DNA of 64,000 nucleotides from Stappia sp. TSB10P1A (GCF_900185725.1 NZ_FYAU01000036.1:310001-374000), one strand, 5' to 3'; counted from the first letter of the stretch, positions 26,835 through 36,825 are shown. Notes: generated from the letters alone by a model not told the origin. Program-made: numbers and translations.

Positions 26835-27543
26835 GCCGCTTCTGCGCGTCGAGGCGCTGCGCTCCGCCTATGGGCGGATCGAGGCGCTGCACGGCGTTTC
26901 CCTGAGCGTCGCCGCCGGCGAGATCGTCGCGCTGGTCGGCGGCAACGGCGCCGGCAAGACCACCCTCTTGCGCACCCTGTCCGGCGTGCAGCCGATGACC
27001 GGCGGCAGCCTCTCCTTCCAGGGGCGCGACATCTCCCGCGCCAGTCCGCATGCGCGGGTCGCGGCCGGCATCGCCCAGGTGCCGGAGGGCCGGCAGATCT
27101 TCGCCCCACTCGCCATCGAGGACAATCTCCGCCTCGGCGCCTATCTGCGCAAGGACGCGGAGATCGCCTCGGACCTGGAGCGGATCTACAGCCTCTTCCC
27201 GGTGCTGAAGGAGCGGCGGAGGAACCCGGCCGGCGGCCTGTCCGGCGGCCAGCAGCAGATGCTGGCGATCGGCCGCGCCCTGATGAGCCGGCCGACGCTG
27301 CTGCTGCTCGACGAGCCGTCGATGGGCCTGGCGCCGGTGCTGGTCGACCAGGTGTTCGAGATCATCCAGCGGCTGAACCGCGAGGACGGCGTCACCGTGT
27401 TCCTGGTGGAGCAGAACGCCTTTGCCGCGCTCTCCATCGCCACGCGCGGCTATGTCATCGAGACCGGCGAGATCGCCATCGAAGGCAAGGGCTCCGCGCT
27501 GCTGGCCGACGAGCGGGTGCGCGAGGCCTATCTCGGCGTCTGA
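26821..27543 (+). CDS. ABC transporter ATP-binding protein, LivF family
   Basis: Second ATPase of the importer, 240 residues: Walker A VGGNGAGKTTLLRTLSG, LivF-type QVPEGRQIFAPLAIEDNLRLG, signature GGLSGGQQQMLAIGRALMS, Walker B LLLDEPSMGLAPVL and switch FLVEQNA. The likely start is TTG at 26821, 6 bp behind GGGAGG and 14 bp inside livG; no ATG exists at a sensible place. It ends 12 bp before the convergent cytochrome c gene. Confidence 0.9.
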   Translation: MHSTEPLLRVEALRSAYGRIEALHGVSLSVAAGEIVALVGGNGAGKTTLLRTLSGVQPMTGGSLSFQGRDISRASPHARVAAGIAQVPEGRQIFAPLAIEDNLRLGAYLRKDAEIASDLERIYSLFPVLKERRRNPAGGLSGGQQQMLAIGRALMSRPTLLLLDEPSMGLAPVLVDQVFEIIQRLNREDGVTVFLVEQNAFAALSIATRGYVIETGEIAIEGKGSALLADERVREAYLGV

Positions 27544-27555
27544 CCCTATAGCCCT

Positions 27556-27975
27556 TCAGAAGATGCCGTTGGCCCGCTGCAACGTCCGCACATAGGCGAT
27601 GATCGCGGCGACGTCCTGCAGGCTCGCCTCGGGCACGGGCGGCATGTCGCCGAAGGTCCAGTGATGCTGGCGCACGCCCCGCGTTGCCGCCAGCACGAAC
27701 GCGCCGTCGGCGTGGTGTCCGGTCTCGTAGATGACATGGACCAGCGGCGGCCCGATGCCCTCGCGGCCGGCGGCGTTCTCGCCGTGACAGCTCGCGCAGA
27801 AGGCGTCATAGGCGCGCGCGCCCTCAGTGGCAAGGCCCGCGAGTTCCGGCACGGTGACCTCCACCATGGCGGACGCCTCTCCCCGATCCGGCACATCCTG
27901 TGGCCGCAGGATCACGACCGTCGCAAGCGCCAGCCCGGCAGCGCCGATCAGGACGAGGCCCGTTCGCGGGGTCAT
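27556..27975 (-). CDS. c-type cytochrome, single haem, membrane-anchored or exported
   Basis: A 139-residue class I cytochrome c. An N-terminal hydrophobic segment (GLVLIGAAGLALATVVIL) serves as anchor or signal; the haem site is C60-A-S-C63-H64 and the axial methionine is probably Met111 in FGDMPPVPE. The C-terminal helix DVAAIIAYVRTLQRANGIF is typical. Its ATG overlaps the stop codon of the cueR-like gene (ATGA), so copper-responsive expression is implied. Related short cytochromes occur next to copper genes in other Proteobacteria; the electron partner here is unknown. Confidence 0.88.
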   Translation of the reverse strand: MTPRTGLVLIGAAGLALATVVILRPQDVPDRGEASAMVEVTVPELAGLATEGARAYDAFCASCHGENAAGREGIGPPLVHVIYETGHHADGAFVLAATRGVRQHHWTFGDMPPVPEASLQDVAAIIAYVRTLQRANGIF

Positions 27976-28382
27976 CGATGCCCACCGCAGACAGCAGTGC
28001 CGCCGGCGAGATCCTCCAGGATCGGGCAGTCGGGCCGCGCATCGCCATGGCAGGAGTCGACCAGCCGGGTCAGCGTCGCCTTCATCGAGCGCAGTTCGGC
28101 GATCTTGCGGTCCACCTCGCCGATCTTTTCCATCGCCACGGCGCGGACATCGGCGCTGGCGCGGTGCTCGTCCTCGTAGAGCGACAGCAACATGCGGCAC
28201 TCCTCGATGGTGAAGCCGAGACTGCGCGCGCGCTGCAGGAACTGCAGGCGGTGGATGTCGGTCTCCGAATAGTCGCGATAGCCGTTGCCGGCCCGCGCCG
28301 GGTGGATCAGGTCGATCTCTTCGTAATAGCGGATCGTCTTGGGCGGCAGGCTGGCAAGGGCCGCGGCCTCTCCGATGTTCAT
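27972..28382 (-). CDS. cueR: CueR-type copper-responsive MerR regulator
   Basis: MerR-family activator of 136 residues. The N-terminal winged helix MNIGEAAALASLPPKTIRYYEEIDLI is followed by the long dimerisation helix and a C-terminal metal loop with Cys111 and Cys119 (SCHGDARPDCPIL), matching the two cysteines that bind Cu(I), Ag(I) or Au(I) in CueR. Its operator at 28451-28471 is the classic sequence. It heads a two-gene operon with a cytochrome c, whereas CueR usually controls a copper ATPase or oxidase; none is in the window. The ATG follows GGAGG. Confidence 0.93.
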   Translation of the reverse strand: MNIGEAAALASLPPKTIRYYEEIDLIHPARAGNGYRDYSETDIHRLQFLQRARSLGFTIEECRMLLSLYEDEHRASADVRAVAMEKIGEVDRKIAELRSMKATLTRLVDSCHGDARPDCPILEDLAGGTAVCGGHR

Positions 28383-28443
28383 GACGCGCCTCCGATCGAG
28401 CGGGCGAGCGCGCAGCCGGCCCGCCAGTCAACGTTTGGACGTC

Positions 28444-28474
28444 ATCATGCACCTTCCAGCAGGTGGAAGGTCAA
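28444..28474 (-). promoter_or_regulatory. CueR operator within a 19-bp-spacer promoter
   Basis: The minus strand has -35 TTGACC (28469-28474) and -10 CATGAT (28444-28449) 19 bp apart, the over-long spacing used by MerR activators. Inside lies the palindrome ACCTTCCA-GCAGG-TGGAAGGT (28451-28471), matching the published CueR consensus. It drives cueR and the cytochrome c. Confidence 0.9.
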
Positions 28475-28649
28475 GCGCGGGCGACTCCTCACGCCAGCAA
28501 GGGCGAGGCCGAAAGGAGGGCTTCCCGACACTTAGACGGAAGAGCCGGCATATCGCCGGAAACGGCTCGGCTTCCGACGCGATGCGTTCTCACATCCGGA
28601 CAAAGGCTCTCCTATCCTGGAGCGACAACACCCAGAGGAGATTGCCTTC

Positions 28650-29780
28650 ATGACTGTCTGGCCGGTGCTCATCGTCGGTGCGGGAAAGATTGGCCGCACC
28701 ATCGCCGCCCTGCTCGCCGCAACGGGCGACTACCGTGTGACCATTGCCGACCGGGACGCCGCCGCGCTCGCTGCCGCCCGGCGGCCGGATGTCGCCACCG
28801 TCGAGGTCGACGTCGCCGACGAGGACGCGCTGGTAGAGGCGCTTGCCGGCCACCGCGCCGTGCTGTCGGCCGCCCCGTTCTTTCTGACCCAGACCATCGC
28901 CCGCGCCGCCAAGCGCGCCGGCGCGCATTATCTCGACCTCACCGAGGATGTCGCCTCGACCAAGACCGTCAAGGCGCTGGCCGAGGGCGCGCACACGGCC
29001 TTCGCGCCGCAATGCGGCCTGGCGCCGGGCTTCGTCTCCATCGCCGCGCATGACCTTGCCGGCCGCTTCGACGCGCTGGAGAACCTCACCTTGCGGGTCG
29101 GCGCCCTGCCGCGCTACCCGACCAATGCGCTGAAATACAATCTCACCTGGTCGACCGACGGCTTGATCAACGAATACTGCAACCCTTGCGAGGCGGTGCT
29201 GGACGGCGAACGGGCGCTGCTGCAGCCGCTGGAGGGCTACGAGACCTTCTCGCTCGACGGCGTCGACTACGAGGCGTTCAACACGTCGGGCGGCCTCGGC
29301 TCGCTGGCCGAGACGCTGGAAGGTCGCGTGCGCAACCTGCGCTACCTGACCGTGCGCTATCCCGGCCACCGCGACATCATGCGGCTGCTGCTCACCGATC
29401 TCGGCCTGAAGGACCGGCGCGACCTGATGCGCGACGTGCTGGAAACCGCCGTGCCGATCACCCGCCAGGACGTGGTGCTGGTGTTCATCACTGCCTCCGG
29501 CCGGCGCGGCGACCAGCGCGAGCAGATGTCGGCGGTCTACCGGGTCACCGCGCAGGAAGTGGCCGGCGAGATCTGGAGCGCCATCCAGATCACCACCGCC
29601 TCGGGCATCTGCGCGACGCTGGACATGCTGCGCGACGGCACGCTGCCGGGACGCGGCTTCGTCAAGCAGGAGGCGATCCCGCTCGCCGCTTTCCTCGCCA
29701 ACCGCTTCGGCCGCGCCTATGGCCAGGACGGCGGTGCCTTGCGCCCGATCGCGACGCGGGAACGCCTCGCCGCCGCGTGA
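28650..29780 (+). CDS. Saccharopine dehydrogenase-like NAD(P)-dependent oxidoreductase
   Basis: Cytosolic dehydrogenase of the Lys9/saccharopine dehydrogenase superfamily, 376 residues. The N-terminal Rossmann fold has [36 protein letters not shown] and [19 protein letters not shown]; the second domain includes [31 protein letters not shown] and a substrate region with GLINEYCNP. Relatives include saccharopine dehydrogenases and lysine 6-dehydrogenase; the substrate cannot be chosen from sequence. The ATG follows AGAGGAG. It is monocistronic with a terminator downstream. Confidence 0.85.
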   Translation: MTVWPVLIVGAGKIGRTIAALLAATGDYRVTIADRDAAALAAARRPDVATVEVDVADEDALVEALAGHRAVLSAAPFFLTQTIARAAKRAGAHYLDLTEDVASTKTVKALAEGAHTAFAPQCGLAPGFVSIAAHDLAGRFDALENLTLRVGALPRYPTNALKYNLTWSTDGLINEYCNPCEAVLDGERALLQPLEGYETFSLDGVDYEAFNTSGGLGSLAETLEGRVRNLRYLTVRYPGHRDIMRLLLTDLGLKDRRDLMRDVLETAVPITRQDVVLVFITASGRRGDQREQMSAVYRVTAQEVAGEIWSAIQITTASGICATLDMLRDGTLPGRGFVKQEAIPLAAFLANRFGRAYGQDGGALRPIATRERLAAA

Positions 29781-29811
29781 GCTGCCGCGCTTTTCTTGAA
29801 AAACTGTTTCT

Positions 29812-29838
29812 GGCGGTGCCTGGCACCGCCATTTTTTT
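29812..29838 (+). terminator. Rho-independent terminator
   Basis: GGCGGTGC-CTG-GCACCGCC followed by A and seven T, 32 bp after the stop codon of the saccharopine dehydrogenase-like gene. Confidence 0.9.
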
Positions 29839-29961
29839 AACTCATATCAATAGAATATCTGAAAACCGCCCCGGTTCCGGCGCGATTTGCCGGTAGTCAA
29901 GAGGTCATCGCGATCAAGCCATGGCGCGGAGCCAAAGCCGCGCCCGGAGAATGCCAAGTCC

Positions 29962-32157
29962 ATGTTCGAAACGCTCACCCTGCTGATCCTGATCGCCGCC
30001 GGGCTCGTCGCCCTTTCGGTGTTCACGTCCTTGGTGAGCTTTCGGATCGGCGCGCCGTTGCTGCTGGTCTTCCTGCTGGTGGGCCTTGCCGCCGGCGAGG
30101 ACGGGCCGGGCGGCATCGCCTTCTCCGACACACGGGCCGCCTATTTCATCGGCTCCATCGCCCTCACCTTCATCCTGTTCGACAGCGGGTTCCGCACCCG
30201 GCTGGCGACCTTCCGCCTGGCGGCGGCTCCCGCGGTGGCGCTGGCGACGATCGGCGTCGCCCTGACGGCCGGCGTCGTCGGCGCGGCGGCGCATTACCTG
30301 TTCGGATGGGCCTGGACGGACGGCCTGCTGCTCGGCGCCATCGTCGGCTCGACCGACGCGGCGGCGGTGTTCTTCCTGCTGCGGGTCGGCGGGGTGAACC
30401 TGCGCGAGATGATCTCCGCGACGCTGGAAGTCGAATCCGGCTCGAACGACCCGATGGCGATCTTCCTCACGGTGACCCTGATCGGCATGATCACCGCCGG
30501 CTCGATGGAAGCGGATGCGGCGGCCGGTGCCGAACTGATCCTGGAGTTCGTCCGCCAGATGGGCCTCGGCCTGCTGCTGGGCCTTTCCGGCGGCTATGCC
30601 ATCGTGCAGATCGTCAACCGCCTCAAGCTGGAGGCCGCGCTCTACCCGATCCTGGTGCTGGCACTGGCGCTGGTCCTGATGGCGGTGACCACGCTGGCCG
30701 GCGGCAGCGGCTTCCTGGCGGTCTATGTCGCCGGCATCCTGTGCGGCAATGTCCGCATGCGTCAGCAGCCCTCGCTGAAGAAGTTCCAGGGCGGCACCAC
30801 CTGGCTCAGCCAGATCGGCATGTTCGTCACGCTCGGCCTTTTGGCCTCGCCCTCGCAGTTCGGCGAGGTGGCGCTGGAGGGCTTCGGCCTTGCCGCCGTG
30901 CTGATCTTCCTTGCCCGGCCCTTCGCGGTCTGGCTGTGCCTGATGCCCTTCGGCTTTTCCCGCGGCGAGATCGCCTTCGTCTCCTGGGTGGGCCTGCGCG
31001 GCGCGGTGTCGATCCTGCTCGCCATCCTGCCGCTGATCGCCGGCCTGCCGAATGCGCAGGAGATCTTCAACGTCACCTTCCTGATCGTGCTGACCTCCTT
31101 GGTGCTGCAGGGCTGGACGATCCGCCCGATGGCGCGCTGGCTGAAGCTGACCGTGCCGCCGCGGATGGGGCCGGTCGACCGGATCGAGCTGGAATTGCCC
31201 GGCGGGCAGGACCACGAACTGGTCGGCTATACCGTGCATCCCGCCAGCCCGGTGGCGCGGGGCGAGCGCATCCCCCGCTGGGCAAGGCCGGTGCTGATCC
31301 TGCGCGAGGGGCGCAGCATCCGCCTGCAGAAGGCCGGCAAGCCGCAGCCCGGCGACCGGCTCTATATCCTCGCCAGTCCGCGCCAGGTGCCGGTGCTCGA
31401 CACGCTGTTCGCCGCCGTGACGCAGGAGGAGAACGATCCGGCGCTGTTCGGCGACTTCGACCTCGATCCCGACACGCAACTGGCGGAACTGGGCGCGCTC
31501 TACGGCTTCCATGTGCACAAGGCGGACGCGGAGATGACCCTGCGCGCCTTCATGAAGCGCGAGCTTGGTGACGATGTCGAGCCGGCCGACCGCGTCGCCT
31601 ATGGCGATATCGACCTCGTCGTGCGCGCCATCGACAGCGACCACGTCATCACTGCCGTCGGCCTTGCCGTCGAGCATATCGACCCGGTCGAGCCCACCCT
31701 GCCCTTCTTCTTCTCCCGCGAGGACTTTTCGAGGGTCGGCCGCCGGCTTGCCAACCGGGTCAAACGCCGCCGTGCCCGTGCCAAGGTGATGGCGCGGCGC
31801 CGACAAGCCTATGACAGGACGGAGGACGCGGCACAGACAGAGGCGGCCGCGGCCACCGCATCGACGGCGGCCGCCTCCCCCGACGCCGAGCCCTCCCGGA
31901 TGTCCGAAGAGGCGCCCCGAGAGGCGGGCTCGAGTGCACCCGGGCCGGCGGGCCAGGCACAGGCCAAGGCCCCGCCTGTCAAGGGCAAGGCCACGACGGG
32001 CCAGACCACGACGGGCGAGACGACGACGGGCGAGAGCGACGACGACGCGGAGGACGAGCAGGCACAGGAGTGGCGTGCCGACGCAGCTCGAGACGCCCGC
32101 GAGGGGGACGAGGAGACGCCCTGCATTGCAGCGGCAAGCCACGGCTCCACCGGCTGA
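29962..32157 (+). CDS. nhaP2: Potassium/proton antiporter CvrA/NhaP2 type
   Basis: Inner-membrane CPA1 antiporter exchanging K+ (or Na+) for H+. The 731-residue protein begins with about 12 helices (to about residue 400), including GSTDAAAVFFLLR and ESGSNDPMAIFLTV with the acidic ion-binding residues. A cytoplasmic RCK_C/TrkA_C domain follows (ELPGGQDHELVGYTVHPASP near 415), then a CorC/HlyC-like domain (LGALYGFHVHKADAEM). Family members are about 570-600 residues; the extra 110 are a hydrophilic Ala/Thr/Glu tail with short TTG repeats (KATTGQTTTGETTTGES). The ATG at 29962 is chosen over an upstream one that lies outside the conserved start. Confidence 0.9.
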   Translation: MFETLTLLILIAAGLVALSVFTSLVSFRIGAPLLLVFLLVGLAAGEDGPGGIAFSDTRAAYFIGSIALTFILFDSGFRTRLATFRLAAAPAVALATIGVALTAGVVGAAAHYLFGWAWTDGLLLGAIVGSTDAAAVFFLLRVGGVNLREMISATLEVESGSNDPMAIFLTVTLIGMITAGSMEADAAAGAELILEFVRQMGLGLLLGLSGGYAIVQIVNRLKLEAALYPILVLALALVLMAVTTLAGGSGFLAVYVAGILCGNVRMRQQPSLKKFQGGTTWLSQIGMFVTLGLLASPSQFGEVALEGFGLAAVLIFLARPFAVWLCLMPFGFSRGEIAFVSWVGLRGAVSILLAILPLIAGLPNAQEIFNVTFLIVLTSLVLQGWTIRPMARWLKLTVPPRMGPVDRIELELPGGQDHELVGYTVHPASPVARGERIPRWARPVLILREGRSIRLQKAGKPQPGDRLYILASPRQVPVLDTLFAAVTQEENDPALFGDFDLDPDTQLAELGALYGFHVHKADAEMTLRAFMKRELGDDVEPADRVAYGDIDLVVRAIDSDHVITAVGLAVEHIDPVEPTLPFFFSREDFSRVGRRLANRVKRRRARAKVMARRRQAYDRTEDAAQTEAAAATASTAAASPDAEPSRMSEEAPREAGSSAPGPAGQAQAKAPPVKGKATTGQTTTGETTTGESDDDAEDEQAQEWRADAARDAREGDEETPCIAAASHGSTG

Positions 32158-32178
32158 CGGCGGCCCGCGCGGGCATGC

Positions 32179-33168
32179 CTATTCGCTCTTGCCGAAGCGC
32201 GCCCGCAGGCTCTCGCAAGGGTCGCCGCGCTGCTGGCGCGGCGTGAACCAGAGATAGTCGTAAGGCGGCGGAGCCTCCGCCGAGCCGCCGGCATAAAGGG
32301 CGGGCTCCGTCCTGTCCTCCACCACCTCGACGAAGCCGACCGCAACGCTCGCTGCATCCGGCTCCCGCCACTCCAGATAGCGCGGGACGCCGAGGTCCTT
32401 GCGGACATGGCCGGAGCCGGCGATCAGCACCGCCACCTCCCCAGCCCCCGAGATCCCTCCCGAAATCATCGCGTCGGCCAGCGTCGCATCGCGCAGCCGC
32501 TGCACGGCGACGAGCGGGGTCAGCGCCTCGCGCGGCATCAGCGCGCAATGCCCGTCGAACAGGGTGTCGAGCAGCACCGCATCGGCCGCCTCGCCCAGCG
32601 GCTCGGCAAGGCGCAGCGCGGCGATCCGCTCCGCGCCCAGCACCTCCGCCCCTTCGGCGGCGACCTTGCGGCGTTCCTCGCGCGGCGTGTCGCCGGCAAC
32701 AATCGGCAGATCCCGCTCGACGGCGACCTCGATCACCGGCCGGTAGATCGCATAATCCGGCCAGCCCGACTGAGCCCAGCCGAGCGCCGCGCCGAAGCCC
32801 TCCGCCGTCGCCTGCCCGCCGCCGAGATAGGCATCGACATCGCCCTGGCGGTCACGGGCCAGCATCTCCAGCACCACGGCGGGCCTGCGCCCTGCCTCGC
32901 TCGCCGCAGCCAGCAGATGCGCCTGCAGCGCGTGATGATCGGGATTGTCGTGAATTTCGCCCAGCAGCACGAAGCGGGCGCCGGCCACCGCCGTTTCCAC
33001 CTCGGCCGGCTCGACGAAGGCGGCCCTGGCGACCGACCAGATGCGCCCGGCAAGCGGGTGGTCCGCGCCGTCAGTGAGGCTGAAGGCGGGAGGCTCCCCC
33101 GCCTGCGCCACGGCGGCGGACGGGAGCAGCAGCAGGGCGGCGGCAAGCCGCAGGAAAGCAAGGCGCAT
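32179..33168 (-). CDS. ChaN-family (haem-binding uptake, Tiki-like) secreted protein
   Basis: Exported protein of 329 residues. A signal peptide (LAFLRLAAALLLLPSAAVAQA) is followed by the ChaN core: FVLLGEIHDNPDHHALQAHLL near residue 65, VVLEMLARDRQGDVDAYLGG, GWPDYAIYRPVIEVA and LIAGSGHVRKDLGVPRYL near the end. ChaN of Campylobacter binds haem; the fold is shared with the Tiki/TraB protease-like superfamily, in which the GE..H and GHVR residues are conserved. The haem role here is by family only. It converges with the antiporter gene. Confidence 0.87.
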   Translation of the reverse strand: MRLAFLRLAAALLLLPSAAVAQAGEPPAFSLTDGADHPLAGRIWSVARAAFVEPAEVETAVAGARFVLLGEIHDNPDHHALQAHLLAAASEAGRRPAVVLEMLARDRQGDVDAYLGGGQATAEGFGAALGWAQSGWPDYAIYRPVIEVAVERDLPIVAGDTPREERRKVAAEGAEVLGAERIAALRLAEPLGEAADAVLLDTLFDGHCALMPREALTPLVAVQRLRDATLADAMISGGISGAGEVAVLIAGSGHVRKDLGVPRYLEWREPDAASVAVGFVEVVEDRTEPALYAGGSAEAPPPYDYLWFTPRQQRGDPCESLRARFGKSE

Positions 33169-33265
33169 GTCCGCCAGCCTCTATCGTCGACAGGGGGTCA
33201 CCCGGTCACATGGGACGGCGGCCGGGAATGGAAAGGGCTCGGCCGCCGGCACGAGAGGGTGCGTA

Positions 33266-34459
<1,194 letters not shown>

Positions 34460-34872
34460 TCAACCGACTCCCGAGCCCCCGACCGGCGCAGCCTAGCTGC
34501 GATGTCCATCTTGCGTAAAGGGAAACGTCAAATATCGTCATTTTTTACAGTATCCCGAACCTGACCGGCGGAGCCGATATTGACCTTCCCCCAGGCCGAG
34601 CTGCAGGCTCCATCCCCGGGCGGACTGAAAACCGCTATTTAAATCAGCGATCTGATCTTGAAGGGGGCATGAACTTCGCTACAGTCTCGACAGCACCCTC
34701 GGCAGGTCCTCGCACCCGAAAGAGCTCTAGCCTTCCCGTCTCCGGCATCTTCATCGCAATGGCGAGCTTGATCGCCCCGCCGGTTGCGGCAGGGCGACTG
34801 CGGGGACGACGGGGGAAAGGCACCGGGATCGCGACAGGACCGAGGCTGAAGCATGGACGGGAACAGGGCAGC
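34460..34872. other. Intergenic region between thiolase and lipoyl/trypsin-like fusion gene
   Basis: 413 bp between divergent genes. An AT-rich patch at about 34515-34555 probably holds the thiolase promoter, and a TATTTAAAT palindromic core lies near 34636-34644 on the side of the plus-strand gene. I cannot assign exact promoter elements. An open frame on the plus strand continues upstream of 34873 but looks non-coding. Confidence 0.4.
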
Positions 34873-36579
34873 ATGACGGACAGTCTGAAGCAGGTGTTCA
34901 GCCCGCGCGATCCGGCGCTGTTCCCGATCACGGTCGGCGAGGTGCGGGTCGCCCCGGGCGCACAGGTGGCGCCCGATACCGTGCTGATGACGCTGCGCAC
35001 CTCGGACGGCAAGACGCTGGCCATGCGCTCGCCGGTGCCCGGCCGCGTGGTGCTGATCGCCGCCGGGCCGGGCGATGTGCTCGCCAGCCCGCGGCCGCTC
35101 GTCTCCATTGCCGAAACCCTGCCGGCGGCCGACGCCCCGTCCGCAGCGCCAGCCGGCGACAGCCCCGCAGAGGCCGAAGCCGCGGCGCCGCCGGCAAGGC
35201 CCCTCGCCGAAGACGCGCCCTCCGCCACCGGCCCACAAGCGCCGCCCTCGGGGTCAACCTCCACCAATGCCGGAAGGATCGCCATGATCGCAGCCGCCGC
35301 CCTCGTCGTTGCCGTCGCCGTCTTCGCCGTTCTGCCCGGTGCCGAGGAGCCGCCGCGGACCGCCGCACCGCCGACGTTATCGGCGTCTCCCGCATCGCCC
35401 CCCGCATCGTCTGCGGTGCCGCAACCGGCGGAAACCCTGCCCCGGGCAGCCGATGCCCCGCCGGTGCAGACAGGTCCGCTGTCGCGGGACGTGATGCTGG
35501 CGAGAAGCCTCGACGGCCGGGCGACGGGGCGCGCCGCCACCGGACGGATCCCGGGACAGGGCCTGCTGGCGGTCCAGCGGCATGGCAGCTTCGTCCAATG
35601 CCCCGCGATCCTCGTTTCCGACCGCCACGCGATCACCACGCGGCTGTGCCTCGATGTCCGCTCCACCAGCGACGTCACCGAAGGGGACAGCGCGATCACC
35701 TTCCGTTCGGCGCGTCCCTACGCGGAAGGCAGCATCGACAGCCGATCCTACTTCCATTTCTGGCAGACCGGCGTGACGGCCGTGCATGTCTGGCACGGCG
35801 AGGTGGAGGGCGGTTCGCCGGTCTCGCTCGCGCTGGTGGAACTGGCCGAAGCCGCGCCCAAGGCGCTCGGCCGGTCGGGACACTGGTCGATGACCTCGGC
35901 GAGCGCGCCGCCGCTTCTGGACCTGCGCTCCTATTCGGCGACACAGCCGCTGCCCGGCAATGCCGAGACGGTCGCCTGCCGCTACTGGCTGCACGAGCGG
36001 GCGACGCCGGAGGTCTCCCAGAACGGCATGCCGCTGACCGTCGACCCGAACTGTCCGGATGCACGGCCGCTGGTGGACGGTCCCTTCATGGCCCGCCATG
36101 CGGACGGCACGTCCTATTTCGCCGGCTTCTATTCGCGCGAGGGACGCTACAAGACGGAGAGCATCGTGGCGCTCGCCCTGTCGCGCGGCGACGAGGCGGT
36201 GATCGCCTCGGCGCGGAACGGCACGCTGCTGCCCGGCTCGGTCCGCCTGTTTCCGGCACAGGCGCAGCCGCCCCGGCCATCGCATCAGGTGCTGGTCTCG
36301 AATCCCTGCGACACGCCCACCCGTTTCGTCGCCATCTCAGCGGGCAAGAAGCGCAACACGGAAACGCGCGTGATCTATGAGGTCGATGCGAACACGGCCT
36401 CGAGTCTCGTGCTCAACCTGAAGCCGGACGACGACACCCTGTTCTTGAGCGAGACGACGATGCGTCCGGCACAAGGCCTCGTGCGCCACGATTTCGAGGG
36501 CGAGGTCTATTACGGGCTCGACTTCGACATCGCATCCCCGCTGCAGATGCTGCTGGTGACGGAGTGCAGGGCCGGCTGA
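34873..36579 (+). CDS. Predicted membrane protein: lipoyl-like domain, one TM helix, degenerate trypsin-like domain
   Basis: A 568-residue protein I do not recognise. Residues 15-82 resemble a biotinyl/lipoyl barrel-sandwich (VRVAPGAQVAPDTVLMTLRT, then DGKTLAMRSPVPGRVVLIAA) on the cytoplasmic side. After an Ala/Pro-rich linker comes one membrane helix (136-154, IAMIAAAALVVAVAVFAVL). The outer part (about 225-440) has the spacing of a chymotrypsin fold: CPAILVSDRHAITTRLC (Cys243/Cys259), SPVSLALVEL, Cys369 and Cys394, and VDGPFMARHADG. At the catalytic positions His is Leu258, Asp is Ser318 and no GDSGG exists, so it should be inactive as a protease. A further all-beta segment follows (470-568). 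The ATG at 34873 is chosen for the downstream lipoyl-like start. Confidence 0.75.
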   Translation: MTDSLKQVFSPRDPALFPITVGEVRVAPGAQVAPDTVLMTLRTSDGKTLAMRSPVPGRVVLIAAGPGDVLASPRPLVSIAETLPAADAPSAAPAGDSPAEAEAAAPPARPLAEDAPSATGPQAPPSGSTSTNAGRIAMIAAAALVVAVAVFAVLPGAEEPPRTAAPPTLSASPASPPASSAVPQPAETLPRAADAPPVQTGPLSRDVMLARSLDGRATGRAATGRIPGQGLLAVQRHGSFVQCPAILVSDRHAITTRLCLDVRSTSDVTEGDSAITFRSARPYAEGSIDSRSYFHFWQTGVTAVHVWHGEVEGGSPVSLALVELAEAAPKALGRSGHWSMTSASAPPLLDLRSYSATQPLPGNAETVACRYWLHERATPEVSQNGMPLTVDPNCPDARPLVDGPFMARHADGTSYFAGFYSREGRYKTESIVALALSRGDEAVIASARNGTLLPGSVRLFPAQAQPPRPSHQVLVSNPCDTPTRFVAISAGKKRNTETRVIYEVDANTASSLVLNLKPDDDTLFLSETTMRPAQGLVRHDFEGEVYYGLDFDIASPLQMLLVTECRAG

Positions 36580-36599
36580 GCCGCCCTTTCGGACGCACG

Positions 36600-36634
36600 A
36601 AAAACCCGCCCCGGTCAGGCCGGAGCGGGTTTTT
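36600..36634. terminator. Rho-independent terminator
   Basis: AAAAACCCGC (36600-36609) pairs with GCGGGTTTTT (36625-36634) with an inner CCGG/CCGG helix, 20 bp after the stop of the preceding gene. T runs on both strands make it usable for the convergent mmsA too. Confidence 0.85.
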
Positions 36635-36660
36635 CATTCTTGAAGAGGAGCAGCGCCCGA

Positions 36661-36780
36661 CCGGGTTGCGGTCCTGGCGCAGGCTGACGCCTGCTTACCC
36701 TCGACCGCGTTCGCCCGACCGGGGTTGGCGGTCTCGACGCAGGCTGGCGCCTGCTTACACTCGACCGCGTTCGCCCCTGC
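36661..36780. repeat. Two tandem 60-bp repeats with internal hairpins
   Basis: 36661-36720 and 36721-36780 are two diverged copies of one 60-bp unit; each contains the hairpin GCAGGC-TG(A/G)C-GCCTGC and the tail CTCGACCGCGTTCGCCC. Fragments of the unit (CGCCCGACCGGG) recur at 36654 and 36812, and a hairpin CCATCGCCCCA/TGGGGCGATGG lies at 36780-36802. The block fills the space between a terminator and the mmsA stop codon. Confidence 0.85.
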
Positions 36781-36825
36781 CATCGCCCCACTGGGGCGAT
36801 GGCTCGGGCTGCGCCCGACCGGGGC

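Noticed and set aside
18096-27543. Possible horizontally acquired catabolic island for the phenylacetate and transporter block
   Set aside because: No mobility genes, tRNA or flanking repeats at the ends, and base composition looks like that of the surroundings.
29914-32142. 742-residue antisense frame opposite the antiporter
   Set aside because: Shadow of nhaP2: strongly Arg/His/Gln-rich and lacks start signals.
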